Notes under the pieces: model-generated
What the model was told of the DNA's origin: nothing
Seen by the model: the letters and a program-made list of their open reading frames with translations, nothing else
Databases searched by the model: none
Made by a program: the position numbers and the translations under genes
Shown: positions 11,216-22,790 of the stretch, piece after piece
How positions within the stretch are numbered: position 1 is the first letter of the stretch
Layout of the letters: every line of letters starts with the position of its first letter
DNA from: Balanoglossus misakiensis
Taxonomy: Eukaryota > Hemichordata
Assembly: GCA_040954595.2 (NCBI GenBank)
Contig: CM082590.2
Span: 3,782,001 to 3,846,000 of the forward strand
Reading direction: 5' to 3'
Length of the DNA stretch: 64,000 bases

Positions 11216-11258
11216 CAGATAATAAAGCTTGGGCCCGGACAATGCTGCTTGCAGCTTT

Positions 11259-11608
11259 AATCATGCTACTATGCTCATTCAGCCCCTCTGTTTTGGCAAC
11301 TCAGCATATTGAATGTGTTTAATCTTTGTAAACTTCAGACTTGTATGTTCATTTATGACCTAGACCACCATCATTATGCTCACCACCTCGATCAGTATTT
11401 CCAAGGTGTCTCTCCACATACATATCCAACATCATTTAATACGAACAGGAACTTAAAAATCCCAAAGGTCAACTTGACTACTTCTCAGCAGAATTTTAAG
11501 TATGCATCTGTAAAATGCTGGAACTCCATTCCACTCACTTTAAAAAATACACACTGCAGAAACAGATTTAAAAAAGAGCTCAAAAAACATCTGCTACAAC
11601 TTCAGTGA
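11259..11608 (+). pseudogene. Reverse transcriptase C-terminal region and ORF end of the same LINE
   Basis: The frame reads SCYYAHSAPLFWQLSILNVF and then a KLQTCMFIYDL segment. After that come a stretch with HTYPTSFNTNRNLKIPKV, a KYASVKCWNSIPLTLKN motif and RFKKELKKHLLQLQ before the stop at 11606-11608. The SxKCWNSIPxxL / FKKxLKxHLL pattern is the usual C-terminus of CR1/Jockey-like polyproteins. It continues the coding sequence interrupted at about 9770. Upstream of 11261 the frame hits a stop belonging to the nested insertion. The element is dead as a coding unit. Confidence 0.88.
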
Positions 11609-12002
11609 CAACTTCTTTTGCTTTCAATATAGTCAACCCATTATAATGTACTCCTTCGCAACAAATTAGTTGCCTTCAACTCACCTGTATTTATTTATTT
11701 ATTTATTTATTTATTTTATTTATTTATTTATTTATTTATTGAACAGATCATTTATTTACATGTGCTGTACAACTGTTTGACATCTTTATAATTAATTAAC
11801 TCAGAAATATGGGCCATGGACTAGACTAGTTTCCGCGAAACTATTTCCATGGTCCACACTGGAAATATGTAACATCTTCCTTTTACATTCAGTGTATTAT
11901 ATATATATTGACATATCTCTGGTGAAATAAATTCATTCATTCATTCATTCATTCATTCATTCATTCATTCATTCATTCATTCATTCATTCATTCATTCAT
12001 TT
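11609..12002 (+). repeat. LINE 3' untranslated region with (TTTA)n, hairpin and (ATTC)n tail
   Basis: After the ORF stop come a (TTTA)n tract at 11688-11740, a hairpin at 11810-11856 (TGGGCCATGGA paired with TCCATGGTCCA, plus an inner GTTTC/GAAAC stem), and GGTGAAATAAATTC leading into a pure ATTC repeat from about 11930 to 12002. The tail abuts resumed host repeat sequence, so it marks the 3' end of the element. Confidence 0.85.
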
Positions 12003-12258
12003 CCCATGCTCCATAAAAGTGTTGTGTATGTCTTACAATGATCTTTCCATACGCTGCCTTGTATAGCTGCTGTTAATAATTCAAGTTAATGTGGAGACGT
12101 ATTAGGCAACATCAACGTCCCATACATAACACAGTTTGTAGGTATGAATACATCCAAAATACCCAACTTTAATTTTCCTTAAAGAATTGGTCAGCTCTGC
12201 AAATATATTTCACCTGACCACTTCCTTAGCTAAGTAAGAGTGTTGTTTATGTAATATT
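12003..12258 (+). repeat. Resumed ~160-bp repeat and start of ~370-bp block copy 3
   Basis: ATTTCCCATGCTCCATAAAA to about 12135 continues the degenerate ~160-bp family. From 12145 (AATACATCCAAAATACCCAA) the ~370-bp block restarts, with CCTTAAAGAATTGGTCAGC at about 12180 showing the unoccupied TTAA site. The block runs to GTTTATGTAAT at about 12258, where an insertion begins. Confidence 0.7.
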
Positions 12259-12889
12259 ATCATACATGCAACGCCTGTATTTAACACTTTCTATTGTTCT
12301 CGCCCCGAAGATATTTTACGGTATTTCTCAATGTGAAAATATCGCGTCCGCGTCTCGGCGCGACAGTTTGCTGCGCGCGCGAACGACACACGGGGCATAG
12401 TGGAGAGGGGTGTTGTAAAATTCGGTTATTAGAAGCTGTAATAAAGTTTTCAAAGCTGGCGGTTTTGTCATGTTGAATGCATCATTTTTAGTTCTTCGAA
12501 ATTCTCAATGCAAAATAATTGTTAACATGATATTTTGAAAGAGAACGTAGACAATTTTATTTAGAATGCGGATGTGCCCATCGTAATGAAAGCTGCCAAC
12601 CCCCTTAAAATGATACTGCGGCCCACACGTCATACGTCACAACATGGCTACTGCCGTGATCCCAGCGCCCGGTTCAAATTTGAAATTGTTTTTCTTGGCG
12701 CATTTCTGCAAATCGTACTGTTTTATAGGTAGGCATGTATGATAAAGAGGTTATTACACGAATTTTGGTCGATAACGCGACGCATTCTCGTGATGTCTGT
12801 ATTTTGACTCGTTGCAGAGCGCAACTCATCAAAATACGGACATCACTCGAATACGACGCGTTATCGACCAAAATTCGTGTAATAACCCC
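12259..12889. mobile_element. ~630-bp insertion in ~370-bp block copy 3, carrying a foldback
   Basis: Copies 1 and 2 read GTTTATGTAATAATAT(T/C)AATAT without a break. Here the equivalent join is split by about 630 bp. The inserted DNA has CpG-rich patches (GCGCGACAG...GCGCGCGAAC near 12358-12385) unlike its AT-rich surroundings. It ends in a foldback at 12748-12887 whose arms are about 68 bp, beginning AGGTTATTACACGAATTTTG and mirrored by CAAAATTCGTGTAATAACC. The outer motif matches the foldback at 815-943. A piece ACACTTTCTATTGTTCTC (about 12284) is shared with about 1211. Whether the whole insert is one element or a foldback plus something else is unclear. Confidence 0.7.
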
Positions 12890-13185
12890 TAAATATTAAT
12901 ATAATATTTATAACTTATGTAGCACATTAAATCTCAACATGCTTTAAAGTTGTCCCATGGTCATTTGACCTAGGTCGTTGGACCTAAATATTCCATTCAA
13001 CTCCCTGGGGAGCAAACAACATCTCACCATCATTAAAAATGTCAAATTACAGTGCTTTTGGCCACATATCAACCTGGGGATTTACAGTTAACTTTAAATA
13101 CACGCGCATATGCATTTAATCCTCATGTGACTATGATACAGTTTGTAAATGTGAATACGTCCATATTACACAACTTGAATTTTAC
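12890..13185 (+). repeat. ~370-bp block copy 3, right part, joining the satellite
   Basis: The block resumes at 12890 (ATTAATATAATATTTATAAC), passes CATTTGACCTAGGTCGTTGG at about 12961 and ends with a 194-bp-type monomer from about 13030. A short restart of the block (GTGAATACGTCCATATTACA, about 13150) then fuses straight into satellite sequence at about 13187. Confidence 0.7.
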
Positions 13186-16100
13186 TTTATAATCAACTTG
13201 AAATCCCCATATGAATTTTATACCTATGTCAAAGCGAAGTGCTTGCATCAATATCTACCGTGATGCATCATCAAGCTTGCTTTGCCATTTGCCCTAATGC
13301 AAAGAATCAGATTCAATGTCACTGTTGCATTAGCAATGTCAAATTATAGTGCGTTTGGCCGTATACTAACCTGGGGATTTACAATCAACTTTAAATCCCC
13401 ATATGCATTATATTCTAATGTCAATGTGAAGGGCTTGAAACACCATCTATCCTGATGCATCATCAAGCTTGCTTCACCATTTTCCCTGATGCAAAGAATC
13501 AGACTTAGTGTCACGGTAGCATTAGCAAATCCCCATATGCATTTAACACCCATGTCAAAGTGAAGTGTTTGCATCACTATCTACCGTGATGCATCATCAA
13601 GCTTGCATCGCCATTCACCCTTATGCAAAAAATCAGATTCAATGTCACCGTTGCATGAGCAATGTCAAATTACAGTGCTTATGGCCACGTATTAACCTGA
13701 GGATTTACAGTCAACATTAAATACCCATGCATATGCATTAAAAACCTATGTCAAAATGCAGAGCTTGCATCACCATATACTCCGATGCATCATTAAGCTT
13801 GCTTAGCCATTTCCCCTAATGCAAAGAATTACATTCAATGTCACCATTTCATTAGCAATGTCATATTACATTGCTTTTGGACGCGTATTAACCCAGGGAT
13901 TTGTAATCAACTTGAAATCCCCATATGCATTTAATACCCATGTCAAAGTGAACTGTTTGCATCACTATCTACTGTGATGCATCATCAAGCCTGTATCGCC
14001 ATTTACCCTGATGCATAGGATCACATTCAATGTCACCGTTGCATTCGCAATGTCAAATAAAAGTGCTTTTGGCCATGTATTAACCTAGGGATTTTAATAC
14101 AATCAATTTTAAATCCCCATGTGCGTTATATTCCAATGTCAATGTGAAGGGCTTGAAACACCATCTATCCTGATGCATCATCAAGCTTGCTTCACAATTT
14201 ACCCTGATGCAAAGAATCACATTCAGCGTCACCATTTCATTAGCAATGTCAAATTACAGTGCTTATGGCCACGTATTAACCTGGGAATTTACAGACAACT
14301 TTAAATACCCATGCATATACATTAAATACCTATGTCAAAGTGCAGAGCTTCCATCACCATCTACTCTGATGCATCATTAGGTTTGAATCGCCATTTCCCC
14401 TAATGCGAAGAGTCAGATTCAATGTCACCCTTGCATTAGCAATTTTAAATTACAGTCGACATTAAATACCCATGCATATGCATTAAATATCTATGTCGAA
14501 GTGCAGAGCTTGCATCACCATCTACTCTGATGCACCATTATGCTTGCTACGCCATTTCCCCTAATGCAAAGAATCACATTCAATGTCACCATTGCATTAG
14601 CAATTTTAAATTACAGTGCTTTTGGACATATATTAACCTGGGGATTTACAGTCGACATTAAATACCCATGCATATGCATTAAATATCTATGTCGAAGTGC
14701 AGAGCTTGCATCACCATCTACTCTGATGCACCATTAGGCTTGCTACGCCATTCCCCCTAATGCAAAGAATGACATTCAATGTCACCATTGCATTAGCAAT
14801 TTTAAATAACAGTGCTTTTGGCCATGTATTAACCTAGGGATTTTCAATCAACTTTAAATCCCCATATGCGTTATATTCCATTGTCAATGTGAAGGGCTTG
14901 AAACACCATCTGTCCTGATGCATCATCAAGTTTGTTTTGACAACTTTAAATCCCCCTCAGCATGCATTTAATCCCCATGTCAAAGTGCAGAGCTTGCATC
15001 ACCATCTATCCTGATGCATCATCAAGCTGCTTCGCCATTTGCCCTGATGCAAAGAATCAGATATAGTGTCACCATTGCATTAGCAATGTCAAATTACAGT
15101 GCTTTTGGACACGTATTAACACAGGGATTTATAATCTACTTGAAATCCCTATATGCTTTTTATACCCATGTCTAAGTGAAGTGTTTGCATCACTATCTAC
15201 TGTGATGCATCATCAAGCATGTATCGCCATTTACGCTGATGCAAAGAATCAGATTCAATGTCACCATTGCATTAGCAATGTCAAATTACAGTGCTTTTGG
15301 CCATGTATAAACATCGGGATTTATAATCAACTTGAAATCCCCATATGCTTTTTATACCCATGTCAAAGCGAAGTGTTTGCATCACTATCTACAGTAATGC
15401 ATCGTCAAGCATGCTTCGCCATTTGCCCTAATGCAAAGATTCAGATTAAATGTCACTGTTGCATTCGCAATGTCAAATTACTGTGCTTTTGGCCACGTAT
15501 TAACCTGGCGATTTACAGTCAACTTTAAATCCCCATATGCATTATATTCCAATGTCAATGTGAAGGGCTTGAAATACCATCTACCCTGATGCATCATCAA
15601 GTTTGTTTCGCCATTAACCCTGATGCAAATAATCAGTGTCACCATAACATTAGCAATGGCAAATAAAAGTGCTTTCGGCCACATATTAACCCAGGGATTT
15701 ATAATCAACTTGAAATCCCCATATGAATTTTATACCTATGTCAAAGCGAAGTGCTTGCATCAATATCTACCGTGATGCATCATCAAGCTTGCTTCGCCAT
15801 TTGCCCTAATGCAAAGAATCAGATTCAATGTCACTGTAGCATTAGCAATGTCAAATTACAGTGCGTTTGGCCGTATACTAACCTGGGGATTTACAATCAA
15901 CTTTAAATCCCCATATGCATTATATTCCAATGTCAATGTGAAGGGCTTGAAACACCATCTATCCTGATGCATCATCAGGCTTGCTTCACCATTTTCCCTG
16001 ATGCAAAGAATCAGATTTAGTATCACGGTAGCATTAGCAATGTCAAATTACAGTGCCTATGGCCACGTATTAACCTCGGGATGTACGGACAACTTTAAAT

Positions 16101-19100
16101 ACCCATGCATATACATTTAATACTTATGTCAAAATGCATAAGTTGCATCACCATATACTCCAATGCATCATTAAGCTTGCTTCGCCATTTGCCCTGATGC
16201 AAAGAATCAGATTAAATGTCACCGTTGTATTATCAATGTCAAATTACGGTGCTTTTGGACTTGTATTAACCCAGGGATTTTCAGTCAACTTTTAATCCCC
16301 CTGTATACATTTTAAACCCCGGTGTCAAAGTTTAGTGATTGCATCACCATTGACCCCGGTGCATCATCAAGCATTCTTCAGAATTTGCCCTGATGCAAAA
16401 ATCAGATTTAGTATAACGGTAGCATTAGCAATGTCAAATTACAGTGCCTATGGCCACGTATTAACCTCGGGATGTACGGACAACTTTAAATACCCATGCA
16501 CATGCATTAAATACCTATGTCAAAATGCATAGCTTGCATCACCATCTACTCCAATGCATCATTAAGCTTGCTTAGCCATTTCCCCTAATGCAAAGAATTA
16601 CATTCAATGTCACCATTTCATTAGCAATGTCAAATTACAGTGCTTTTGGATGCGTATTAACCCAAGGATTTGTAATCAACTTGAAATCCCCATATGCATT
16701 TAATACCCATGTCAAAGTGAACTGTTTGCATCACTATCTACCGTGATGCATCATCAAGCCTGCATCGCTATTTACCCTTATGCATAGAATCAGATTCAAT
16801 GTCACCGTTGCATTAGCAATGTCAAATAAAAGTGCTTTTGGTCATTACTAACCTAGGGATTTACAATCAACTTTAAATCCCCATATGCATTATATTCAAA
16901 AGTCAATGTGAAGGGCTTGAAACACCATCTATCCTGATGCATCATCACATTTGCTTCACCATTTATCCATATTCAATGTCACCCTTGCATTAGTAATTTT
17001 AAATTACAGTGCTTTTGGCCATGTATTAACCTCGGGATTTAGAGTCAACTTTAAATATCAATGCGCATGCATTAAATACCCATGTCAAAGTGAAGTGTTT
17101 GCATCACTATCTACTGAGATGCATCATCAAGCTTGCATCGCCATTTACCCTGATGCAAAGAATCAGATTCAATATCATCGTTGCATTAGCAATGTCAAAT
17201 TACAGTGCTTATGGCCACGTATTAACCTGAGGATTTACAGTCAACATCAAATACCCATGCATATGCATTAAATTACCTATGTCAAAGTGCAGAGCTTGCA
17301 TCACCATCTACTCTGGTGCACCATTAGGCTTGCTACGCCATTTCCCCTAATGCAAAGAATCACATTCAATGTCACCATTGCATTAGCAATTTTAAATTAC
17401 AGTGCTTTTGGCCATGTATTAACCTGGGGATTTACAATCAACTTTAAATCCCCATATGCGTTATATTCCAATGTCAATGTGAAGGGCTTGAAACACCATC
17501 TATCATGATACATCATCAAGCTTGCTTCACAATTTACCCTGATGCAAAGAATCAGATTTAGTATCACGGTAGCATTAGCAACGTCAAATTACAGTGATTA
17601 TGGCCACGTATTAACCTGGGGATTTACAGACAACTTTAAATACCCATGCATATACATTTAATACCTATGTCAAAATGCAGAGCTTGCATCACCATATACT
17701 CCGATGCATCATTAAGCTTGCTTCACCATTTGCCCTGATGCAAAGAATCAGATTAAATGTCACCGTTGTATTATTAATGTCAAATTACGGTGCTTTTGGA
17801 CTTGTATTAACCCAGGGATTTTCAGTCAACTTTTAATCCCCCTGTATACATTTTAAACCCCGGTGTCAAAGTTTAGTGATTGCATCACCATTGACCCCGG
17901 TGCATCATCAAGCATTCTTCAGAATTTGCCCTGATGCAAAGAATTAGATTCAATGTCACCCTTGCATTAGCAATTTTAAATTACAGTGCTTTTGGACATG
18001 TATTAACCTAGGGATTTACAGTCAACATTAAATACCCATGCACATGCATTAAATACCTATGTCACAATGCATAGCTTGCATCACCATCTGCTCCAATGCA
18101 TCATTAAGCTTGCTTAGCCATTTCCCCTAATGCAAAGAATTACATTCAATGTCACCATTTCATTAGTAATGTCAAATTACAGTGCTTTTGGATGCGTATT
18201 AACCCAACGATTTGTAATCAACTTGAAATCCCCATATGCATTTAATACCCATGTCAAAGTGAAGTGTTTGCATCACTATCTACCGTGATGCATCATCAAG
18301 CCTGCATCGCCATTTACCCTTATGCTTAGAATCAGATTCAATGTCACCGTTGCATTAGCAATGTCAAATAAAAGTGCTTTTGGCCATTATTAACCTAGGG
18401 ATTTACAATCAACTTTAAATCCCCATATGCATTATATTCAAAAGTCAATGTGAAGGGCTTGGAACACCATCTATCCTGATGCATCATCACATTTGCTTCA
18501 CCATTTATCCATATTCAATGTCACCCTTGCATTAGTAATTTTAAATTACAGTGCTTTTGGCCATGTATTAACCTCGGGGTTTAGAGTCAACTTTAAATAT
18601 CAATGCGCATGCATTAAATACCCATGTCAAAGTTAAGTGTTTGCATCACTATCTACTGAGATGCATCATCAAGCTTGCATCGCCATTTACCCTGATGCAA
18701 AGAATCAGATTCAATATCATCGTTGCATTAGCAATGTCAAATTACAGTGCTTATGGCCACGTATTAACCTGAGGATTTACAGTCAACATCAAATACCCAT
18801 GCATATGCATTAAATACCTATGTCAAAGTGCAGAGCTTGCATCACCATCTACTCTGATGCACCATTAGGCTTGCTACGCCATTTCCCCTAATGCAAAGAA
18901 TCACATTCAATGTCACCATTGCAATAGCAATTTTAAATTACAGTGTTTTTGGCCATGTATTAACCTATGGATTTGCAATTAACTTTAAATCCCCATATGC
19001 GTTATATTCCAATGTCAAGTGAAGGGCTTGAAACACCATCTATCCTGATGCATCATCAACCTTGCTTCACAATTTACCCTGATGCAAAAAATCACATTCA

Positions 19101-22100
19101 GCGTCACCATTTCATTAGCAATGTCAAATTACAGTGCTTATGGCCACGTATTAACCTGGGAATTTACAGACAAATTTAAATACCCATGCATATACATTAA
19201 ATACCTATTTCAAAGTGCAGAGCTTGCATCACCATCTACTCTGATGCATCATTAGGTTTTCATCGCCATTCCCCCTAATGCAAAGAATCAGATTCAATGT
19301 CACCCTTGCATTAGCAATTTTAAATTACAGTGCTTTTGGACATATATTAACCTGAGGATTTATAGTCAACATTAAATACCCATGCATATACATTTAATAC
19401 CTATGTCAAAGTGCAGAGCTTGCAGCACCATCTACTCTGATGCACCATTATGCTTGCTACGCCATTTCCCCTAATGCAAAGAATGACATTCAATTTCACT
19501 ATTGCATTAGCAATTTTAAATTACAGTGCTTTTGGCCATGTATTAACCTAGGGATTTTCAATCAACTTTAAATCCCCATATGCGTTATATTCCATTGTCA
19601 ATGTGAAGGGCTTGAAACACCATCTGTCCTGATGCATCATCAAGCTTGCTTCACAATTTACCCCGATGGAAAGAATCAGATTTAATGTCACGGTAGCATT
19701 AGCAATGTCAAACTACAGTGCTTATGGCCACGTATCAACCTGGGGATTTACAATCAACTTTAAATACCCATGCATATATATTTAATACCTATGTCAAAAT
19801 GCAGAGCTTGCATCACCATATACTCCGATGCATCATTAAGCTTGCTTCGCCATTTGCCCTGATGCAAAGAATCAGATTCAATATCACCCTTGCATTAGCA
19901 ATTTTAAATTACAGTGCTTTTGGACATGTATTAACCTAGGGATTTACAGTCAACATTAAATACCCATGCACATGCATTAAATACCTATGTCAAAATGCAT
20001 AGCTTGCATCGCCATCTACTCCAATGCATCATTAAGCTTGCTTAGCCATTTCCCCTAATGCAAAGAATTACATCCAATGTCACCATTTCATTAGCAATGT
20101 CAAATTACAGTGCTTTTGGATGCGTATTAACCCATGGATTTGTAATCAACTTGAAATCCCCATATGCATTTAATACCCATGTCAAAGTGAACTGTTTGCA
20201 TCACTATCTACCGTGATGCATCATCAAGCCTGCATCGCCATTTACCCTTATGCATAGAATCAGATTCAATGTCACCGTTGCATTAGCAATGTCAAATAAA
20301 AGTGCTTTTGGCCATTATTAACATAGGGATTTACAATCAACTTTAAATCCCCATATGCATTATATTCAAAAGTCAATGTGAAGGGCTTGGAACACCATCT
20401 ATCCTGATGCATCATCACGTTTGCTTCACCATTTATCCATATTCAATGTCACCCTTGCATTAGTAATTTTAAATTACAGTGCTTTTGGCCATGTATTAAC
20501 CTCGGGATTTAGAGTCAACTTTAAATATCAATGCGCATGCATTAAATACCCATGTCAAAGTGAAGTGTTTGCATCACTATCTACCGAGATGCATCATCAA
20601 GCTTGCATCGCCATTTACCCTGATGCAAAGAGTCAGATTCAATATCATCGTTGCATAAGCAATGTCAAATTACAGTGCTTATGGCCATGTATTAACCTGA
20701 GGATTTACAGTCAACATCAAACACCCATGCATATGCATTAAATACCTATGTCAAAGTGCAGAGCTTGCATCACTATCTACTCTGATGCATCATTAGGCTT
20801 GCTACGCCATTTACCCTGATGCAAAGAATCAGATTTAATGTCACGGTAGCATTAGCAATGTCAAATTACAGTGCTTTTGGCCACGTATTAACCTAGGGAT
20901 TTACAGTCAACATTAAATACCCATATGCGTTATATTCCAATGTCAATGTGAAGGGCTTGAAACACCATCTATCCTGATGCATCATCAAGCTTGCTTCACA
21001 ATTTACCCTGATGCAAAGAATCACATTCAGCGTCACCATTTCATTAGCAATGTCAAATTACAGTGCTTATGGCCACGTATTACCTGGGAATTTACAGACA
21101 ACTTTAAATACCCATGCATATACATTTAATACCTATGTCAAAGTGCAGAGCTTGCATCACCATCTACTCTGATGCATCATTAGGCTTGCTGCGCCATTCC
21201 CCCTAATGCAAAGAATCAGATTCAATGTCACCCTTGCATTAGCAATTTTAAATTACAGTGGTTTTGGACATGTATTAACCTGGGGATTTACAGTCAACGT
21301 TAAATACCCATGCATAGGCATTAAATACCTATGTCAAAATGCATAGCTTGCATCACCATCTACTCCAATGCACCATTAAGCTTGCTTAGCCATTTCCCCT
21401 AATGCAAAGAATTACATTCAATGTCACCATTTCATTAGCAATGTCAAATTACATTGCTTTTGGACGCGTATTAACCCAGGGATTTGTAATCAACCTGAAA
21501 TCCCCATATGCATTTAATACCCATGTCAAAGTGAAGTGTTTGCATCACTATCTACCATGATGCATCATCAAGCCTGCATCGCCATTTACCCTTATGCATA
21601 GAATCGGATTAAATGTCCTCGTTGCATTAGCAATGTCAAATAAAAGTGCTTTTGGCCATGTATTAACCTAGGGATTTACAATCAACTTTAAATCCCCATA
21701 TGCATTATATTCAAAAGTCAATGTGAAGGGCTTGAAACACCATCTATCCTGATGCATCATCACATTTGCTTCACCATTTACCCATATTCAATGTCACCCT
21801 TGCATTATTAATTTTAAATTACAGTGCTTTTGGCCATGTATTAACCTCGCGATTTAGAGTCAACTTTAAATATCAATGCGCATGCATTAAATACCCATGT
21901 CAAAGTGAACTGTTTGCATCACTATCTACCGGGATGCATCATCAAGCTTGCATCGCCATTTACCCTGATGCAAAGAATCAGATTCAATATCATCGTTGCA
22001 TCAGCAATGTCAAATTACATTGCTTATGGCAACGTATTAACTTGAGGATTTACAGTCAACATTAAATACCCATGCATATGCATTAAATACCTATGTCAAA

Positions 22101-22790
22101 GTGCAGAGCTTGCATCACCATCTATCATGATGCACCATTAGGCTTGCTACACCATTTCCCCTAATGCAAAGAATTACATCCAATGTCACCATTTCATTAG
22201 CAATTTTAAATTACTCTGTTTTGGCCATGTCTTAACCTGGGGATTTACAGTCAACATTAAATATCCATATGCGTTATACTCCAATGTCAATGTGAAGGGC
22301 TTGAAACACCATCTATCCTGATGCATCATTAAGCTTGCTTCACAATTTACCCTGATGCAAAGAATCAGATTTAATGTTACGGTAGCATTAGCAATGTCAA
22401 ATTACAATGCTTTTGGACACGTATTAACCTGGGGATTTACAGTCAACATTAAATATCAGATTTAGTGTCACGGTAGAATTAGCAATGTCAAATTACAGTG
22501 CTTTTGGCCACGTATTAACCTGGGGATTTACAGTCAACATTAAATACTCATGCACATGCATTAAATACCTATGTCAAAGTGAAGTGTTTGCATCACTATC
22601 TACCGGGCTGCATCATCAAGCTTGCATCACCATTTACCCTGATGCAAAGAATCAGATTCAATGTCATCGTTGCATTAGCAATGTCAAATTACAGTGCTTT
22701 TGGCCACGTATTAACTATGGGATTTTCAGTCAACTTTTAGTATCCCTGAATGCATTTTAAACCCCGGTGTCAAGTTTAGTGATTACTTCT
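13030..22790 (+). repeat. Satellite array, ~192-196-bp monomer, about 50 copies
   Basis: The monomer carries, in order: AATGTCAAATTACAGTGCTT, TTGGCCACGTATTAACCTGG, GGATTTACA-TCAACTTTAAA, CCCATATGCATT (or CATGCATATGCATT), a TGATGCATCATCAAGC block and CTGATGCAAAGAATCAGATT, then GTCACC-TTGCATTAGC. Successive GCATTAGC anchors are usually 192 or 196 bp apart, with occasional internal deletions (134 and 161 bp steps). Monomers are diverged from one another, but blocks of 7, 8 or 10 monomers recur almost unchanged. Open frames of 60-115 codons inside are by-products of the monomer and are not genes. Confidence 0.95.
16949..22100 (+). repeat. Higher-order repeat of the 194-bp satellite (7-, 8- and 10-monomer spacing)
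   Basis: A distinctive variant monomer (ATTTGCTTCACCATTTATCC followed by ATATTCAATGTCACCCTTGC and then ATCAATGCGCATGCATTAAA) occurs at 16949, 18491, 20419 and 21764. The spacings are 1542, 1928 and 1345 bp, close to 8, 10 and 7 monomers. The flanking monomers match in order too, so blocks were duplicated as units. Confidence 0.8.

Larger units (their letters stand above)
9771..11258. mobile_element. Nested ~1.49-kb insertion of unknown class inside the retrotransposon
   Basis: Reverse-transcriptase coding sequence stops at about 9770 and resumes at about 11259 in a consistent reading (…RLIT-F then SCYYAHSAPLFWQL…), so the stretch between is an insertion. The left end is a perfect hairpin, TAGGGCCCAAGCC at 9772-9784 and its complement at 9791-9803 with a 6-nt loop. 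The right end holds GCTTGGGCCC (11228-11237), an inverted copy of the same 10 bp, followed by GGACAATGCTGCTTGCAGC. The interior is non-coding and made of short repeats, including a ~155-bp tandem pair and GTGACCTTTGACCT motifs. The class is undetermined: terminal hairpins recall Helitron ends, but the diagnostic CTRR terminus is not evident. Confidence 0.75.
9126..12002 (+). mobile_element. 5'-truncated non-LTR (LINE) retrotransposon with (ATTC)n tail and nested insertion
   Basis: The element carries the C-terminal half of a reverse transcriptase, a 3' untranslated part and a long ATTC tail. Its borders are set by the host repeat: TTCTCATGAAC ends at 9125 and ATTTCCCATGCTCCATAAAA resumes at 12000, while other copies of that repeat are continuous (for example 7078-7110). 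The 5' truncation and simple-repeat 3' tail fit target-primed reverse transcription of a CR1/L2/Jockey-type element. Subtracting the nested insertion at 9771-11258 leaves about 1.4 kb. The endonuclease domain and first ORF are absent. Confidence 0.88.

Noticed and set aside
11035-11322. Open frame of 95 codons crossing the right end of the nested insertion
   Set aside because: It spans the insertion boundary and uses a different frame from the reverse-transcriptase sequence. It is a chance frame.
14119-22760. Open frames of 60-115 codons in the 194-bp array (for example 15181-15528 and 16951-17271)
   Set aside because: They are read-through of a satellite monomer with few stops in one frame. 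Protein repeats follow the 194-bp period out of phase with codons and are disrupted in most monomers.
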